Under the pieces are notes generated by a model. It was given only the letters and a program-made list of their open reading frames with translations, made no database searches and was not told the DNA's origin. A stretch of DNA of 8,335 bases from an uncultured Saprospiraceae bacterium (GTDB lineage Bacteria; Bacteroidota; Bacteroidia; Chitinophagales; Saprospiraceae): NCBI GenBank assembly GCA_937959095.1, contig CALGLY010000160.1:1-8335 (forward strand), read 5' to 3'. Position 1 is the stretch's first letter; every line of letters begins with the position of its first letter. Positions 6,064 through 8,335 of the stretch are shown here, piece by piece. A program made the translations under genes and the position numbers.

Positions 6064-8196
6064 CTATCGCACCGTGAAACCAGTAATCCAATCCTTTGGC
6101 GGACTCACAAAACCCAATTCCCCTTTTTCATTTTCCGACATCAAAATCATGCCTTGCGACTCTACACCACGTAGCTTACGCGGAGCAAGATTAGCAACTA
6201 ATACAATTTCTTGCCCAATCACATCTTCTGGCTTGAAAAATTCTGCGATACCAGAAACTACTGTTCGTTCCTCAAAGCCTAAATCAACGGTGAGTTTTAG
6301 TAATTTTTTTGCCTTTTTCATTTTCTCGGCAGCCGTTATTTTTCCAGTCCGCAAGTCCAATTTTGAGAAGTCATCGAACTGAATCGTATCTTTTACTGCT
6401 TCGTATTCTACGCCTTTATTAGCGGCTTCGGTCGCTTCTAATTTAGCGATTTGTGCCGCTATTACTTCATCACTTATCTTTGTGAAAAGATGCGATGGTT
6501 TATTGATTTGGTGCCCTGCGGGAATAATCGCCTCCTCTTTTTCTAAAGTATCAAGCATTGCTTGCCACTCGCCTTTTTCTTCAATAGCAGGCAAATTCAA
6601 AATGCCACGCAAGTTATCCGAAGTAAAGGGCAAAAATGGACGACAAGCCACGCTCAAAGCCGCTACAATCTGTATACCCAAATTCATGACCACTTTTACA
6701 TCTTCTGGTTCAGTCTTCTGTTTTTTCCACGGCTCATTGAATTGCAATAACTGATTCCCTTTCGATGAAATTTCCATCAAAGCAGTCAAGGCAGCACGGA
6801 ATTCATATTTCTTGATATTCGCACCTACATTCCGTAAGCCATCGAATAAAATGCGTAATTCTTCTTTGTAGCTCGCTGATTCGCCTTGCGCCACACTGCT
6901 ATTCACTAAGTGTCGTTGGTCGATTTCAGGCACGCTGCCCTCATAATACTTATTGGTCAGCACCACCACGCGATTGATGAAGTTGGCGATATTATTCACC
7001 AATTCATTATTGTTCGTGTCTTGAAAGCCTTTCCAAGTGAACTCACTATCGCGCTGCTCGGGCATATTCCGAATCATATTGTAGCGCAATTCGTCTTCGC
7101 GTCCCTCGAATTCTTGCACATACTCATGCACCCAAACCGCCCAATTTTTAGAGGTCGAAATCTTGCGTCCTTCTAAGTTCATAAACTGATTGGCTGGCAC
7201 ATTTACAGGCAAAATATAATTACCTTCTGCCTTCAAAATAGCTGGAAAAATCAAGCAATGAAACACGATATTATCCTTCCCGATGAAGTGAATCAATGCC
7301 GTGTCTTTATCTTGCCAATAGGGTTTCCAATCCTTGTCATTATCCAATGCCCATTGCTTGGTCGCCGAAATATAGCCAATCGGCGCATCCATCCAAACAT
7401 AGAGTTTTTTGCCTTCTGCGCCTTCTATTTCCTGTGGTACATCCACGCCCCAATCTAGGTCACGGGTCATAGAACGCGGCTGCAAGCCTCCATCGAGCCA
7501 CGATTTACATTGCCCCAATACATGGTTTTTCCAAGCCTTTGGGTCATGTGTTTTTTCGCTATCTACTAGGCCTGTTTCTACCCATTCGCGTAGCCAAGCT
7601 TCGTATTTATCGAGGGGCAAATACCAATGTGTCGTTGTTTTCAGCACGGGCTTGTTACCACTTAATGTCGAGCGTGGTTCTATTAAGTCCGTTGGGCTAA
7701 GGGTAGAGCCGCAGTTTTCGCATTGGTCGCCATAGGCTTCCGTATGATTACATTTTGGGCAAGTCCCAATGATGTACCGATCTGCTAGGAACTGCTTGGA
7801 ATCTTCATCATAATACTGCTCGGTAGTTTGCTCTACAAATTCTCCCTTTTTATGCAGCGCACGGAAAAAGTCCTGCGAAGTCTCATGATGAATCTGCTCC
7901 GATGTACGATGGTATTTATCGAAAGAAATTCCAATTTTTTGGAAGGTATCTTCAAAGAGTTCGTGGTATTTATCAATGATTGCACGCGGCGTAGTGCCTT
8001 CTTTCTTCGCTCGTATTGTAATGGCTGCGCCATGCTCATCCGAACCGCCGATATAGACCACGTCCTTCCCCATCAAGCGCAAGTAGCGCACGAAAATGTC
8101 TGCTGACAAATACGCGCCTGCTAAATGTCCAATATGTAGTGGCCCATTTGCGTAGGGCAATGCTGATGTTACTAAATACCGTTTCGGTTCGTTCAT
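6064..8196 (-). CDS. metG: Methionyl-tRNA synthetase with C-terminal tRNA-binding domain
   Basis: This cytoplasmic class Ia enzyme joins methionine to tRNA-Met using ATP. The 710-residue product is full length for the MetG type with a fused C-terminal domain. The ATP-binding HIGH motif is at 21-24 within ALPYANGPLHIGH, GSDEHG is at 51-56, and the CPxC...CxxC zinc knuckle uses Cys146, 149, 159 and 162. DLDWGVDVP (246-254) carries the methionine-pocket Trp. FIGKDNIVFH is at 304-313. The KMSKS equivalent is KISTSK (345-350). The anticodon-binding helical domain (about 395-560) includes NNELVNNIANFINR (396-409) and FNEPWK (486-491). A linker rich in Ala and Glu leads to the EMAPII/Trbp111-like tRNA-binding domain (about 606-710; FDDFSKLDLRTGKI, SGIAEFF, NLAPRKLRGVESQGM). 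The ATG at 8194-8196 places HIGH at the usual distance. All key motifs are intact. A palindromic element lies 23 bases upstream. Confidence 0.98.
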   Translation of the reverse strand: MNEPKRYLVTSALPYANGPLHIGHLAGAYLSADIFVRYLRLMGKDVVYIGGSDEHGAAITIRAKKEGTTPRAIIDKYHELFEDTFQKIGISFDKYHRTSEQIHHETSQDFFRALHKKGEFVEQTTEQYYDEDSKQFLADRYIIGTCPKCNHTEAYGDQCENCGSTLSPTDLIEPRSTLSGNKPVLKTTTHWYLPLDKYEAWLREWVETGLVDSEKTHDPKAWKNHVLGQCKSWLDGGLQPRSMTRDLDWGVDVPQEIEGAEGKKLYVWMDAPIGYISATKQWALDNDKDWKPYWQDKDTALIHFIGKDNIVFHCLIFPAILKAEGNYILPVNVPANQFMNLEGRKISTSKNWAVWVHEYVQEFEGREDELRYNMIRNMPEQRDSEFTWKGFQDTNNNELVNNIANFINRVVVLTNKYYEGSVPEIDQRHLVNSSVAQGESASYKEELRILFDGLRNVGANIKKYEFRAALTALMEISSKGNQLLQFNEPWKKQKTEPEDVKVVMNLGIQIVAALSVACRPFLPFTSDNLRGILNLPAIEEKGEWQAMLDTLEKEEAIIPAGHQINKPSHLFTKISDEVIAAQIAKLEATEAANKGVEYEAVKDTIQFDDFSKLDLRTGKITAAEKMKKAKKLLKLTVDLGFEERTVVSGIAEFFKPEDVIGQEIVLVANLAPRKLRGVESQGMILMSENEKGELGFVSPPKDWITGFTVR

Positions 8197-8218
8197 GTTT
8201 TTTCTTTTTACGGAGGAC

Positions 8219-8335
8219 GGTAGATGGTCGCTTCGCTTGATAGTTGCCCTGCGGACTTGACGGAAAACGGATATAAGTATAATCTCCGTCTATCGTCAAG
8301 ACCAAGCCGCCCGTCAAGCGAAGCGACCATCTACC
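8219..8335. repeat. Palindromic repeat element with 22-bp perfect terminal inverted repeats, at the right window edge
   Basis: Bases 8219-8240 and 8314-8335 are perfect inverted copies over 22 bases (beginning GGTAGATGGTCGC). Further nested complementarity lies inside: GCGG (8251-8254) with CCGC (8307-8310), CTTGACG (8256-8262) with CGTCAAG (8294-8300), and ACGGA (8267-8271) with TCCGT (8285-8289). The left arm also looks like two degenerate tandem units, each ending in CTTGA (8219-8240 and 8241-8263). The whole could fold into one long hairpin. The right arm ends exactly at the window edge, so the element may continue. No ORF, transposase or target duplication is visible. It resembles a non-coding palindromic (MITE- or REP-like) intergenic repeat. 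Confidence 0.75.
8271..8299 (-). promoter_or_regulatory. Possible sigma-70-like promoter for metG inside the palindrome
   Basis: On the minus strand TTGACG (8299-8294) is followed after 17 bases by TTATAT (8276-8271), which would start transcription about 70 bases before metG. This pattern is of the general sigma-70 kind and not the TAnnTTTG type expected in Bacteroidota. No TAnnTTTG box is present between the metG start and the window edge. Tentative. Confidence 0.2.

Noticed and set aside
5954..6382. A 142-codon plus-strand frame overlapping the 3' end of metG
   Set aside because: Most of it is antisense to the conserved tRNA-binding domain of metG, and its first part runs through the palindrome at 5966-6043. 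No domain features.
6482..8106. Further open frames on either strand within metG
   Set aside because: All are shadows of the full-length synthetase, whose motifs run uninterrupted through the region.
8036..8317. A 93-codon minus-strand frame upstream of and overlapping metG
   Set aside because: It overlaps the HIGH-motif region of metG in another frame and translates through the palindromic element; composition is Arg/Ser-rich and unstructured.
8219..8335. T-box or other riboswitch controlling metG
   Set aside because: The structure is a simple nested palindrome without T-box landmarks, and T-box control is characteristic of Firmicutes. The perfect terminal inverted repeats fit a repeat element better.

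Overview
The window looks like an ordinary chromosomal stretch of a member of the Bacteroidota (Cytophagia, Saprospiria or Flavobacteria type). The DNA is AT-leaning (near 40% GC by eye). Start codons are preceded by A-rich leaders rather than Shine-Dalgarno sequences. Two genes have a TAnnTTTG box, the -7 element typical of this phylum, just upstream. The gene content fits: a TonB-dependent receptor with an N-terminal carboxypeptidase-regulatory-like domain, a lipoprotein with an acidic stretch after its cysteine, a secreted protein built from sorting-domain-like beta repeats, and a methionyl-tRNA synthetase with a fused C-terminal tRNA-binding domain. Lineage below phylum cannot be fixed from the sequence alone.

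Layout. Bases 1-500 (minus) hold the N-terminal part of a sterol desaturase/fatty acid hydroxylase family membrane enzyme that runs off the left edge. Divergent from it is a small four-helix membrane protein (671-1096, plus; possible start at 638). A bidirectional hairpin terminator (1162-1200) separates this from the convergent TonB-dependent receptor (1252-3984, minus). Upstream of the receptor, on the same strand, is a small lipocalin-like lipoprotein (4128-4556, minus). A 566-base gap with no convincing gene follows. Next comes a secreted 202-residue protein with two related beta-sandwich-like repeats (5123-5731, plus), followed by two hairpins in tandem. Another palindrome (5966-6043) lies just past the end of metG (6064-8196, minus). 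The right edge is a strongly palindromic element of at least 117 bp (8219-8335) that abuts the metG leader.

How the genes relate. No operon is evident: each gene seems to have its own leader and/or terminator, and metG is a housekeeping gene. The receptor and the lipoprotein share a strand, but the receptor has its own promoter-like box in the 143-base gap, and no SusD-like partner is present. Four products (receptor, lipoprotein, secreted repeat protein, desaturase-family enzyme) belong to the cell envelope or its lipids. That is common in this phylum and does not show that they work together.

I found no defence system, CRISPR array, transposase, tRNA, rRNA or recognisable riboswitch. The parts most worth a second look are the two long intergenic palindromes, the repeat-built secreted protein and the shared terminator stem. 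None of them amounts to a clear new system.
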